Of a stretch of 64,000 nt of DNA, positions 7,013 to 14,671 are shown one piece after another; within the stretch, counting starts at the first letter, position 1; each line of letters begins with the position of its first letter. Position numbers and translations under genes: made by a program. The notes below the pieces were generated by a model, which did not search any database, was not told the origin of the DNA, and saw only the letters and a list, made by a program, of their open reading frames with translations. This DNA comes from a virus: the IMG/VR virus record IMGVR_UViG_3300006853_000555, positions 1-64,000 of that record; one strand, 5' to 3'.

Positions 7013-7947
7013 AAGAATACGACGTTCTCATTATCGGGGCGGGCATCTTCGGCCGCGTTATTGGCCGCTACCTGAAGCGCCAGGGCCGCGACGTTACCCT
7101 CTTCGATGCGGGCTTCGAACAAGCCGGGTCGAAGCCCGCGGCATGCCTCATGAAGCCGTCTTGGCTAACCAGCATGAGTAAAGTCGAACAGGCCCAGTCT
7201 ATGGCCGTGTTGGACGAGTGCTATGGCGTGCATGAAATCGAGGCTTTTATCCAGGCCGTGGCGGGCATGGGGAAGCGCTCCACCATATGGTGGGTGGCGC
7301 CGGGCTCCATCTTCTCCACCACGAAGCCCGATAACGTGGTAAAACAAGAAGTTACCGTGGTCGACTGGGAGGAGGATTATGGTGTACCATATGCCCGGAC
7401 GATCGAGAAAAGTGAATCGTTGCATGGCGACGCTTTAAGGACGCAATGCCATGCGGCGAAGCTCTTGGTAGTGGCCACTGGGAGCTGGTGCAACGACATC
7501 TTGCCAGACTACTTAAAAGTGACCGGCCTGCGCGCGCAGCTCGGCGCCGCGTTTACGTGGCCTTGCGACCCTAATCGGGAGTCGCGCGTTTCCGTCCGCC
7601 CCTGGGCGCCGTATAAGCAGCTCGTTAGTCTTCCGAACCGCTATCCGGGAGAGCTCTGGGTGGGCGACGGCACGGCCGTCTTTGACCTGACTGCGAAGCG
7701 CCTAGACGATTCGAAGCAACGATGCGCACGCTTCGTCCATATGCAAGAGCTGGACGAGCCCACTCAACGGCTTGTGGCAATTGAGCCGACCGTGCTGGTC
7801 GGGCGCCGCCCCTATATCCGCGGGCTGGGTGCCCCGGCTTATGTGCAGGAAGTTAAGCCGGGCCTTTGGATAGCGACGGGCGGCGCGAAGAATGGCACGG
7901 CGGGCGCGGCCTGGGCGGCGCATAAGATTGCTTCGGCGACGAATTAG
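7009..7947 (+). CDS. FAD-dependent oxidoreductase, DAO/glycine-oxidase type
   Basis: 312 residues from ATG 7009 (behind GGGGAGGA). The Rossmann dinucleotide site is at the N-terminus: YDVLIIGAGIFG, with the acidic end of strand two at TLFDAG. The C-terminus carries the DAO-family end motif GLWIATGGAKNGTAGAAWAA. It is shorter than stand-alone glycine oxidases (about 370). DAO-type enzymes oxidise amino acids or amines, and such genes occur in thymidine-hypermodification clusters, where they act on the amino acid already attached to DNA. That role here is inference from neighbours. Confidence 0.85.
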   Translation: MKEYDVLIIGAGIFGRVIGRYLKRQGRDVTLFDAGFEQAGSKPAACLMKPSWLTSMSKVEQAQSMAVLDECYGVHEIEAFIQAVAGMGKRSTIWWVAPGSIFSTTKPDNVVKQEVTVVDWEEDYGVPYARTIEKSESLHGDALRTQCHAAKLLVVATGSWCNDILPDYLKVTGLRAQLGAAFTWPCDPNRESRVSVRPWAPYKQLVSLPNRYPGELWVGDGTAVFDLTAKRLDDSKQRCARFVHMQELDEPTQRLVAIEPTVLVGRRPYIRGLGAPAYVQEVKPGLWIATGGAKNGTAGAAWAAHKIASATN

Positions 7948-7958
7948 GGGTGCCGCAG

Positions 7959-8237
7959 ATGCCTGTTTTTGTAGACACAATGCGCGCGCCGTTTGGTCGG
8001 ATGATCATGTGTCATATGTTCGCCGATACAGACGAGGAGCTTCACGCCATGGCCCGCAAAATAGGTGTTGCGAGGCGTTGGCATCAACGTCCGGCCTGTG
8101 AAGCTCCGGGAATGGACGCTTCTTGGTCGCATTACGATATTTGTTTGAGTAAGAAGGCGCATGCGATTAGGTCCGGAGCGACGGAAATCGAATACCGAGA
8201 CTTGCCGCGGTGGCTTGAAGAGCGGGGTCGAAAATGA
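7959..8237 (+). CDS. DUF4031 family protein
   Basis: 92 residues. The pattern VFVDTMRAPFGRMIMCHM, then ADTDEELHAMARKIGV, matches the DUF4031 family of small phage and bacterial proteins with conserved Asp, His and Glu, which could bind a metal. Start ATG 7959 follows TAGGGG; a GTG at 7950 is possible. Function of the family is not established. It sits between the FAD enzyme and the amidoligase and is coupled to the latter by ATGA. Confidence 0.75.
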   Translation: MPVFVDTMRAPFGRMIMCHMFADTDEELHAMARKIGVARRWHQRPACEAPGMDASWSHYDICLSKKAHAIRSGATEIEYRDLPRWLEERGRK

Positions 8238-9193
8238 GGCTGGTAGGGCACACCTTCGGAGCGGAGCACGAGCTCGCTGATATCCCGCGTTTAAAAGAGC
8301 TGCCGAAAGGCTTTAAGTGGGACGACCGTGATATCACCATTGTCAATAGCAATGGCATCGCGAATGACCCGAAGGGTAAGCTCTACGCCTTCGGCGGCGA
8401 GATCAATACCCCGCCGACGGAAACAATCGTTGGACAGATGACCTGCCTGAGCGGAATTAAGCTCTGGGCGCCGGAAGCTAAGGTTAATTATCGCTCCAAC
8501 CTCCATTGCCACATCCGGGTTCCGGGCCTCAAGGATGACTTTGAGGGGCTGATCCGCTTCGCTCGCTACAATCGTTTTTGGCTTTGGCGCATGCTCGACC
8601 TGGTCGAGCCCATCCCGGTGCCCAAATATTCGGATTATATCGTCGAGCAGGAATATCACGGCGCGATGCGCCGCTACCGGCGCCGGAAGCGCTCGCACCA
8701 CACGTTGCTTACTCCGGAGCGTGCGACCAATCAGATCGAGGAAGCTTCCAGCCCACAGGAGTTCTTTGAGCTTGAGGTGCCGAAGGATAGTAAAGGGCGG
8801 CCGATGTGGCATGCCCAGCCGCGCTGCGCGGTTAATCTGCGGCAAATGCGGGAAACGGATACGATTGAGTTTCGTCACTTCCCGGGCACGTTGGATGAGC
8901 GCGAGTTGGGCCATAGCTTGTTGTGGTGCGAGATTTATACGGAATGCGCGCTGAGCGATTGGAGCTTCCCGGAAGAATGTAACCCTTGGGATGTGTTCCG
9001 TTCGCGTGGCTCAAAGCGGCCAGAATGGCATAAATTCCCAGTATTCGAGCCTTACCAACACGCCCTAGAGATCCGCTACCGGGCCACGTTGCACGACGGC
9101 ACCTGGACGAAGAAGCAAATCGCTCATAATATCAACGAGATAGAAGAAGGACGTTTTAACGATTTCGAGTGGGGCGCGCGGATGAAATGGTGA
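8234..9193 (+). CDS. Putative amidoligase, glutamine-synthetase-like fold
   Basis: 319 residues. Signatures of the phage and bacterial amidoligase family (COOH-NH2 ligases described by Iyer and co-workers) are visible: an opening strand GHTFGAEHELAD, the metal and ATP region with LHCHIRVPG at about residue 92, and near the C-terminus CAVNLRQMRETDTIEFRHFPG (shown here only in part as EFRHFPGTLDE). Such enzymes use ATP to form amide bonds. In this cluster it could couple a second amine or acid to an aminoacylated thymidine, making an amide-extended base; that is inference. Alternative: modification of a protein or small metabolite. Confidence 0.8.
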   Translation: MRLVGHTFGAEHELADIPRLKELPKGFKWDDRDITIVNSNGIANDPKGKLYAFGGEINTPPTETIVGQMTCLSGIKLWAPEAKVNYRSNLHCHIRVPGLKDDFEGLIRFARYNRFWLWRMLDLVEPIPVPKYSDYIVEQEYHGAMRRYRRRKRSHHTLLTPERATNQIEEASSPQEFFELEVPKDSKGRPMWHAQPRCAVNLRQMRETDTIEFRHFPGTLDERELGHSLLWCEIYTECALSDWSFPEECNPWDVFRSRGSKRPEWHKFPVFEPYQHALEIRYRATLHDGTWTKKQIAHNINEIEEGRFNDFEWGARMKW

Positions 9194-9390
9194 TTTCCCC
9201 GCCCCGCTGGTCACTAGAGCATCCTTTTGACGAGCAAGGCGAGCCCGTCGTTGTTTGCCCGGAATGCGAAGGTACTGGCAAGGGGGACGGGGAAGAGTTT
9301 GACCCAGACTTCGACCCCCTCGAAGCAGAGGACGAAGGGCCTAGCGCTTATTGCTCTGTTTGTTGTGGGTTTGGTCGGCTTGACTGGTAA
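9187..9390 (+). CDS. Small zinc-knuckle protein, CxxCxGxG pair
   Basis: 67 residues from ATG 9187, overlapping the amidoligase stop. It has two DnaJ-type zinc-binding half motifs, CPECEGTGKG and CSVCCGFGRL, separated by a strongly acidic linker (DPDFDPLEAEDEG). Together they should bind one zinc. No other domain. Such small rubredoxin-like proteins are common in phage early regions; role unknown. Confidence 0.65.
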   Translation: MVISPPRWSLEHPFDEQGEPVVVCPECEGTGKGDGEEFDPDFDPLEAEDEGPSAYCSVCCGFGRLDW

Positions 9391-9550
9391 AGCGAAGGCA
9401 CTTAGTGCAATCCACCACATAGTCGCTACAGCGCGTTGGTTATGGTGTTGCTGCGTTGGTCACCAACCAGGGAGCTGGCATGACGTAGACGGGCATGCCA
9501 AAACTTGGTGCCAGCGTTGCCACCGTCTTAAGAAGAAGGACGAAGCATGA
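9379..9550 (+). CDS. Possible small membrane or zinc protein, start uncertain
   Basis: The frame is open upstream but only the last 55-70 residues look protein-like: a Cys/His cluster CCCVGH, then a WHD turn, then WCQRCHRLKKK, as in small phage zinc proteins of the DUF1660 kind. No convincing start or ribosome site was found; TTG 9379 is one option. Ends in an ATGA overlap with the phosphatase gene. Confidence 0.4.
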
Positions 9551-10107
9551 CAGTTCTTGTTTTGTGCCACGGTAACATTTGCCGCTCGCCGCTGGCCGCT
9601 GCGGTAATGCGTCGAGCCGGGCTCACCGACGTAATCACGGCCGGGTTTAAGCCGCCGACCGAAAAGCCGAAGCCCTGCCCTAAGAAGGTGCGCGACTGGG
9701 CATTGGAAAATGAGGGGCTCGACCTTTCAGCGCATCGTTCGCAATCCGTGACGGTGGAGATGCTACGCGAAGCGGAAGTGATCCTCTATGCTGACTCGGG
9801 CCAGCTCGGCCGCATCGACCAAATCTGGAAAGATGCCAACCTCGACGCGGAAATCGGCACTTACCACGCCAAGACCCGGCCGCTCGGCGCGTTCCTGGCG
9901 AAGCAGAGCCCGCGCATCGGCGACCCGATGTTCCAGAAGCCCGGCACGGCCGAGTTCCTGGAAATTATGCACCAACTCGTGGAAGCCTCCGGGCGGTTCG
10001 CCGAATATTGGAAGGCGCAGAAAGCGGGCGACGCGGAGGTCGCGCAATTGCGGGCCGAAGCGACGGCTTCGACGGCGGGCGCCGCGGGCGAAGAAGCAGC
10101 GGCGTAG
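9547..10107 (+). CDS. Low-molecular-weight phosphotyrosine phosphatase-like protein
   Basis: 186 residues. The catalytic P-loop CX5R is at residues 7-13 (LCHGNICRSPLA, Cys7 and Arg13), directly after strand one as in the family, and a general-acid Asp lies in IGDPMF at about 125. Length of the core fits the LMW-PTP fold; an Ala/Glu-rich tail of about 25 residues follows. Family members dephosphorylate phosphotyrosine or are arsenate reductases. Inside this modification operon it might instead act on a phosphorylated intermediate, but nothing in the sequence shows that. Confidence 0.85.
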   Translation: MTVLVLCHGNICRSPLAAAVMRRAGLTDVITAGFKPPTEKPKPCPKKVRDWALENEGLDLSAHRSQSVTVEMLREAEVILYADSGQLGRIDQIWKDANLDAEIGTYHAKTRPLGAFLAKQSPRIGDPMFQKPGTAEFLEIMHQLVEASGRFAEYWKAQKAGDAEVAQLRAEATASTAGAAGEEAAA

Positions 10108-10119
10108 GGTTAACGGGTC

Positions 10120-10160
10120 TTATCGTACTCCCTGAGCCCCGCTTAGGGGTACGATAATAC
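10120..10160 (+). other. Long inverted repeat between phosphatase and zinc-ribbon genes
   Basis: TTATCGTAC pairs with GTACGATAA, extended inward by CCC/GGG, giving about 12 pairs around a 14-base loop. It has no T run. It may be an RNA stability or processing element separating the two halves of the modification operon, or an operator. Confidence 0.5.
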
Positions 10161-10179
10161 TCCTTATGGGGTAGCGGAC

Positions 10180-10395
10180 GTGATTCCCAAATGGGTTGAA
10201 AATCCTCCGGATCGGACCGGGTTCGCCATTGATATCCTTCCACCGGATTTTGACACAAAGTCGACCGGCTGCGTGCTGTGTGGCGGTACGTTGGATACCG
10301 GCTGGGAGTGCAATCGTTGCGGCGCCGATCACTTTCCGGCTGTGAGGCGGCTGATTAAGCAGAAAGTTAAATCTCTGCAGGGGAGCGTCAAATGA
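10180..10395 (+). CDS. Small zinc-ribbon protein
   Basis: 71 residues, GTG start at 10180. Two CxxC knuckles (CVLCGG, CNRCGA) spaced 12 residues apart make a clear four-Cys zinc ribbon, followed by a basic tail. It ends in an ATGA overlap with the kinase gene, so the two are co-translated. No specific family recognised; could be a nucleic-acid adaptor. Confidence 0.6.
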   Translation: MIPKWVENPPDRTGFAIDILPPDFDTKSTGCVLCGGTLDTGWECNRCGADHFPAVRRLIKQKVKSLQGSVK

Positions 10396-11024
10396 TCATA
10401 AACGTGCGTGGGACTAGCGGGTCGGGTAAGTCTACGGCCATGCGGGCCATTCTCAACCTCGCGATTGAGGGGGCGCTTAAAACTGGCCGAGCGGGCGTCA
10501 CGCCCGTTTATGCGGACCCCGCCATCTTCGGCAAGAAGCGCAAGGGGCCGCTTTACCACATTGCTGAATTTCCTGGCCACCGGGACGTCGCCGTCCTGGG
10601 TAATTATGAATCCGCGGATTGCGGCGGGTGCGACACCCTCCCCACTTACGAATTTATTATGAACATGATCTGGGAGCGCCATCATGAATATATGCACGTG
10701 CTCTTCGAAGGGCTGTTGCTCAGCCACGATAAAAAGCAGGTTACGGCGCTGTGGGAGCGGCTCGGCAAGACGGACTTCACCGTCCTGGAGCTCACCGAGT
10801 CGCTAGAGACGTGCCTGGCTTCGGTGAAAGAGCGGCGCGCCCGGAAAGGCCAGGATCCGAACACCTTTAACCCAGACAATACCATCCGCCGTCACGCCGA
10901 GGTTATACGGGCCTCCAAGGTGCTCGAGGAGCGCGGTATTCCGGTGCGGCGGGTTAGCCGGGCGGAGTGCGTTCCGACGATCCTAGAGCTGCTGGGGCTG
11001 CGGCAGGGGGCTTTAGCGGCATGA
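10392..11024 (+). CDS. P-loop 5-hydroxymethyl-dU DNA kinase-like protein
   Basis: 210 residues. Walker A GTSGSGKST at residues 7-15 opens the protein, as in nucleotide kinases. The segment VLGNYESADCGGCDTLPTYE at about 75-94 is the hallmark I know from phage 5-hmdU DNA kinases. A Walker-B-like strand LFEGLLLS and a basic lid (KERRARKGQDPNTF) follow. In characterised phages this enzyme phosphorylates 5-hydroxymethyl-dU inside DNA before the transferase acts. Its helical partner gene is downstream at 11669. Assignment by motif and context; a small-molecule kinase is the alternative. Confidence 0.8.
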   Translation: MIINVRGTSGSGKSTAMRAILNLAIEGALKTGRAGVTPVYADPAIFGKKRKGPLYHIAEFPGHRDVAVLGNYESADCGGCDTLPTYEFIMNMIWERHHEYMHVLFEGLLLSHDKKQVTALWERLGKTDFTVLELTESLETCLASVKERRARKGQDPNTFNPDNTIRRHAEVIRASKVLEERGIPVRRVSRAECVPTILELLGLRQGALAA

Positions 11025-11227
11025 CTGAGTTTAAGGACGTGCAGGTCGGCGACGCGCTGCTCAATCCAAACCGGGTTTGGATTGTCTCGGCGGTTTATAT
11101 CGAGGCTGATCCTGCAGCGAGTACCGTGGCGCTGCGCTACGTCGACGATCCAGAGAAACTGGAACGCGGGTACATGAAATTATGGGACATTCCTGCACGC
11201 GCCCTCTACCGCAAGGTGCATGAGTAA
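11021..11227 (+). CDS. Hypothetical protein, 68 residues
   Basis: Starts in an ATGA overlap with the kinase stop. A small beta-rich domain: TEFKDVQVGDALLNPNR, then WIVSAVYIE, then VALRYVDDPE, with SH3-like strand spacing. No family recognised. Its stop TAA overlaps the ATG of the next, interrupted frame. Confidence 0.55.
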   Translation: MTEFKDVQVGDALLNPNRVWIVSAVYIEADPAASTVALRYVDDPEKLERGYMKLWDIPARALYRKVHE

Positions 11228-11490
11228 TGGCCCAGTATTACTGATCTCCGGACGGTACGAACGTCATTATTATCGGTCCGCGCGCGGGCGGGCCGGTGCG
11301 TGCAGAGATTGCCCATCGTATCGGCCCGGACGAAGACGCGGTCGATAACATCCCCATAGAAGAGCTTAGAGCATGGTTAAAAGCCAATCCGCAGCCCCGG
11401 AAAAGGTTATGGCCTGGGCGATTTGCTTCATGGTGGCCAGCGCGGGCCTGGCGCTGGCTCAGCGGCTGGACAGCCCGGACATCACGGTAG
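11227..11490 (+). pseudogene. Small gene interrupted by an in-frame TGA
   Basis: ATG 11227 overlaps the previous stop (TAATG), the usual coupling in this operon, and reads MAQYY, then TGA at 11242-11244, then SPDGTNVIIIGPRAGGP and on through HRIGPDEDAVDNIPIEEL without another stop until 11490. One base change (TGG to TGA, Trp) would restore one continuous protein. Either it is broken, or the TGA is read through, or translation starts at GTG 11296. Its 3' part overlaps the next gene in another frame. See findings. Confidence 0.5.
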
Positions 11491-11672
11491 AGTGTGAGCG
11501 CGGGGCGAATATCCTAAAGCTTTGCAATTCAGGGTGCCGCGCGGAGGAAATTTCGCTACGCGGGCACCGTGTTGCGCCGAAGGAACGCGAAGAACGGTTG
11601 GACAGATGTTTTCAAGGCTGTTGGGGGATAAAGATGGCCTTATCCGAATGTCCTGACCGGAGGCCGAGGTGA
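11373..11672 (+). CDS. Secreted or membrane-anchored Cys-rich small protein
   Basis: 99 residues. A hydrophobic stretch at 12-29 (VMAWAICFMVASAGLALA followed by Q) looks like a signal peptide with cleavage near LAQ. The mature part has six or more Cys (ECERG, LCNSGC, CFQGC, SEC), suggesting disulfides in the periplasm. No family recognised. Overlaps the interrupted gene upstream and the helical partner gene downstream. Confidence 0.55.
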   Translation: MVKSQSAAPEKVMAWAICFMVASAGLALAQRLDSPDITVECERGANILKLCNSGCRAEEISLRGHRVAPKEREERLDRCFQGCWGIKMALSECPDRRPR

Positions 11673-12598
11673 GCTCAAATATTCGCACGGTAACTGACAA
11701 GCATTTAACCAGATTTTTCGATTACGCCCGAGAGCGTTACTCTATTCTGCTTCGGCGCTGCGCCGGGGAACCCGCCCCCTGGACTACCGACCCGGTCCTC
11801 TCTACTTGGCGATTCACCAACGTTTTCCGCGAAGACGATAAAACCACCACCTGGTTCCGTGAGCATATTCGTGACCCGCTGCGACATTTCCCGCGGGTGA
11901 TGGTGGCGACGATCGCCTTCCGGGCCTTTAACCGCATTGAAACGGGCGAGTTGCTCAAGCCGTTCCTCCTCAAGGAGGACTACAACCTCCGGGCCTGGCG
12001 CGAAACTTTGCTCGAATATCGCGGCCCAGATATGTTGCCCCTGGTTACCGGCGCATACATCATTAAGACTCCTCCGAACATGACCAAGCTGGATGGGGTG
12101 TTGTGGATCATTGAACAGGCCAAGCTGCGCGAGCCGCAGCTGCTACAATGGCACTGGAATACCGGCCACGCTGACCGCTCACAGCGCGGCCTCTGGGAGA
12201 TTATCCGGAAATTCCCCTATATGGGTGATTTTACCGCGGCTGAGGTGGCTTGCGACCTAATCCATACCGATATCCTCGAAGACGCTAATGACCTGATGAC
12301 CTGGACCAATCCGGGGCCGGGCTGCGCCGCGGGCATCGGCTTGCTGCTGCATAACAACCTCGCCGCTTACAATCGCCACTCGGAAAAGGACCGCGCGGTG
12401 ATGATGGACGTGATGGACGTGTTCCTGCAAGCCTCGCGCCGCCCGCGCTATTGGCCGGAAGACTGGCCGGAGTGGAATTTGCACACAGTCGAATTCGCGT
12501 TTTGCGAGGTAAGCAAATATCTTCGGGGCCTTAAGGGGCTGAAGTTGAAGAGAAGGTATAAGCATGGATTGGTCGACGCCGAACCCCTACGTCATTGA
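11669..12598 (+). CDS. 5-hmdU DNA kinase helical-domain protein (aGPT-Pplase-like)
   Basis: 309 residues, GTG start behind CGGAGG. The N-terminus carries the recognisable motif FFDYARERYSILLRRCAG, then PWTTDPVLSTWRFTNVFRED with a following TWFREHI, which I know from the helical domain found fused or adjacent to phage 5-hmdU DNA kinases and related to the DNA-glycosylase-fold transferases. Residues 205-225 (WTNPGPGCAAGIGLLL) resemble the glycosylase-like hairpin. Presumably it presents or recognises the modified base for the kinase at 10392. This is the second glycosylase-fold gene in the cluster. Confidence 0.75.
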   Translation: MSSNIRTVTDKHLTRFFDYARERYSILLRRCAGEPAPWTTDPVLSTWRFTNVFREDDKTTTWFREHIRDPLRHFPRVMVATIAFRAFNRIETGELLKPFLLKEDYNLRAWRETLLEYRGPDMLPLVTGAYIIKTPPNMTKLDGVLWIIEQAKLREPQLLQWHWNTGHADRSQRGLWEIIRKFPYMGDFTAAEVACDLIHTDILEDANDLMTWTNPGPGCAAGIGLLLHNNLAAYNRHSEKDRAVMMDVMDVFLQASRRPRYWPEDWPEWNLHTVEFAFCEVSKYLRGLKGLKLKRRYKHGLVDAEPLRH

Positions 12599-13733
12599 TA
12601 TTCGCAACGTCCATGTTGCGCTGCCTACGGCGCTTTACGTGCTGCTGACTTCTACGGGCGTGAGCCAAGACTCCCGCAATGGCGAGGTGTTCGTCATGGA
12701 ACACCCGGTGATGACTGTCTATCGCAAGCCGCAAGAGCGCGTGGTCTTCTGGCACGAGCGCGACGCCAACCCGTTCTTCCACTTTATGGAAGGGCTCGGC
12801 TTTCTCGGGGGGAGATACGATGTTGAGTTCTTCGCCACTTACGCCAAGCAGATGGCGGCTTATAGTGACGACGGCGAGGTGCTACCGGCAAGTTACGGCC
12901 GTCGCTGGCGCAGCTATTTTGATTTTGACCAGCTCCCCTGGGCTATTAAGCGGCTTAGGAACGATCCGAACGATCGGCGGACAGTAATTTCCATGTGGGA
13001 TGCGGACGTTGATTCCATGAAAGCGGACAACGGAAGTAAAGACGTTCCCTGCAATACGAATATCTTCCTGAACATTCGGCATAACCGCCTAGATATGATG
13101 GTGAATTGCCGCTCCAACGATATTTTCTGGGGCGCCTATGGCAGTAATGCTGTGCATATGAGCATGCTGCTAGAATACCTGGCTTCCTCTATTGGCGTGA
13201 GCATTGGACGATACTATCAGAATTCTTTCAATTGGCATGCCTATCGGGGCTTTTACGAGAAGGTGATGAACGAGCGGACGGGGCTCTACGAAGGGCACAG
13301 CCTCCGGGAAAATATTGCCAAGGTTCCGGATGGCCCAGCGGAAGCGATCTGGGACCCCTACGTGGACAGTTCTTTTCAGCGCGGCAATCGGCCGGGCGGG
13401 GCGGTGTTCCACGGGCTGATTCCGATGATGAAGCGGCAAGAATTTGATAACCGCGCAGACTACATAGCGTGGGACGCGGAGTTAGCCATTTTCCTCGGCG
13501 GCGGGATAAACAAACATGACGGGCTGACGGACCCCTTCCTCACCCGCACTGCCGTCCCTCTCCGGGATGCGCACAAGGCTTACCGAGAGCAACGCTATGA
13601 CGACGCCTTCGAAATCGCCCACCGCATCCAAGCCGACGACTGGCGCGTCGGATGCAAAGACTGGCTCCATCGTCGCCGGATGGACCGCGAGCGAGCTGCA
13701 GTCGACCCTGGATCGAATAGCAACGCTGCGTAA
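12564..13733 (+). CDS. Thymidylate synthase-like enzyme (dUMP methylase or hydroxymethylase)
   Basis: 389 residues. Catalytic Cys163 is in VPCNTNIF, the phosphate-binding Arg183 starts RSNDIFWGAYGSN, and Asn195 sits where thymidylate synthases have the Asn that selects dUMP (dCMP hydroxymethylases have Asp). HAY near 225 completes the substrate site. There is one extra residue between Arg and Asn compared with the bacterial RSxD...PFN. The long N-terminal part differs from host ThyA. With a 5-hmdU kinase nearby, hydroxymethylation of dUMP is the favoured reaction, but sequence alone cannot separate it from dTMP synthesis. Overlaps both neighbours. Confidence 0.85.
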   Translation: MDWSTPNPYVIDIRNVHVALPTALYVLLTSTGVSQDSRNGEVFVMEHPVMTVYRKPQERVVFWHERDANPFFHFMEGLGFLGGRYDVEFFATYAKQMAAYSDDGEVLPASYGRRWRSYFDFDQLPWAIKRLRNDPNDRRTVISMWDADVDSMKADNGSKDVPCNTNIFLNIRHNRLDMMVNCRSNDIFWGAYGSNAVHMSMLLEYLASSIGVSIGRYYQNSFNWHAYRGFYEKVMNERTGLYEGHSLRENIAKVPDGPAEAIWDPYVDSSFQRGNRPGGAVFHGLIPMMKRQEFDNRADYIAWDAELAIFLGGGINKHDGLTDPFLTRTAVPLRDAHKAYREQRYDDAFEIAHRIQADDWRVGCKDWLHRRRMDRERAAVDPGSNSNAA

Positions 13734-14244
13734 AGGCAGTTACGTTAAGCGCTTCCATACGAAGACGCTAATTGGCGAGCAGAATTTGGGACACCACTCC
13801 TTCGGGGTGGTGTCCTTGCTTCTCCTGCTCCACCCGAATCCGACGCTAACCTTGCTCAAAGCCGTGTTGTGGCACGATATGGCCGAGCAATATATTGGCG
13901 ACGTGCCCAGCCCGGTGCTGCGGGCGGACGCCGAATATGGCACGGTTTATGACAGCTTGGAGCGGGAGTTCTTGCGGCGCCACCTTGGCGTCAACCTGGA
14001 GCTGCTCTCCGGTGAGGAGCAGGACTGGCTTTGGGCAGTGGATAAGCTGGAATGCTTGCTCTTTAGCCGTGAGCAATACCGGCTGGGCAACCTGGCATTT
14101 AAGGAGACTTGCGTCGTTCTCTATGCCTGGTTTGCCAAGGCGATAGAGAAGGTGCCGGTACCGATTTGGCAAATCGTGCATCAAATTTCTGCAGCATCGA
14201 TCGAAACAACATTGGAGGATATCCTGAATGAACAGCCCGAATAG
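13597..14244 (+). CDS. HD-domain deoxynucleotide phosphohydrolase, DatZ/YfbR-like
   Basis: Metal ligands of an HD hydrolase are clear: His in GHHSFGVVSLLLL, the HD pair in LWHDMAEQYIGDVPSPV, and a later Asp in AVDKLECLLF. The motif RFHTKTLIGEQN before the first His and GDVPSPV after HD resemble 5'-deoxynucleotidases and the dATP triphosphohydrolase DatZ of 2-aminoadenine (Z) phages. Start is unsure: ATG 13597 (or 13567) overlaps the synthase gene by over 100 bases and the first 30 residues look like overlap, so a rarer start near 13690 is possible. It likely removes a competing dNTP or dNMP. Confidence 0.8.
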   Translation: MTTPSKSPTASKPTTGASDAKTGSIVAGWTASELQSTLDRIATLRKGSYVKRFHTKTLIGEQNLGHHSFGVVSLLLLLHPNPTLTLLKAVLWHDMAEQYIGDVPSPVLRADAEYGTVYDSLEREFLRRHLGVNLELLSGEEQDWLWAVDKLECLLFSREQYRLGNLAFKETCVVLYAWFAKAIEKVPVPIWQIVHQISAASIETTLEDILNEQPE

Positions 14245-14671
14245 TCGCCAGGTCGGTGGTAGCCACTACGCCCAGGGCGGCGACTTTCAGCATTGGGACC
14301 TGGTCGAGCGTTACGGCCTGGGTTACCTTGAGGGTTGTGCCACCAAATATATCGCACGCCATCGCTCCAAGAATGGCAAGGAGGACTTGGAAAAGGCGCT
14401 CCATTACGTGGAGAAGCTCTTCGAATTGAGCAACGCCCCCGTGGAAACGCCGTTCGGCGGGGTGATCCCTGCCCGCACTGCGCGTGGCGCCGTTCCGGTG
14501 GAAGCGTTGGTGCTGTTCTTCGCACGCCACCCGATGGAAGACCAGGAGCAGGAATGCTTCCGCGTGCTTTGCTCAGAATGGAATAGCGCTGAGCTGGCTT
14601 ATGTAATGGACGTAATAGCGTCAATCATTTTGGTCCAGTATGGCGTCTCTGAGCAAAGCCCAGCAGCTTAA
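14228..14671 (+). CDS. DUF3310 family protein
   Basis: 147 residues. The family signature is complete: QVGGSHYAQGG, then GYLEGCATKYIARHRSKNG and KEDLEKALHYVEKL within the first 65 residues. DUF3310 occurs in many phages; T7 gp1.7, reported as a nucleotide kinase, carries this domain as I recall. A second, less conserved domain follows (about 80-140). Placement between the HD hydrolase and the polymerase suggests a nucleotide-pool role. Overlaps both neighbours. Confidence 0.8.
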   Translation: MNSPNSRQVGGSHYAQGGDFQHWDLVERYGLGYLEGCATKYIARHRSKNGKEDLEKALHYVEKLFELSNAPVETPFGGVIPARTARGAVPVEALVLFFARHPMEDQEQECFRVLCSEWNSAELAYVMDVIASIILVQYGVSEQSPAA

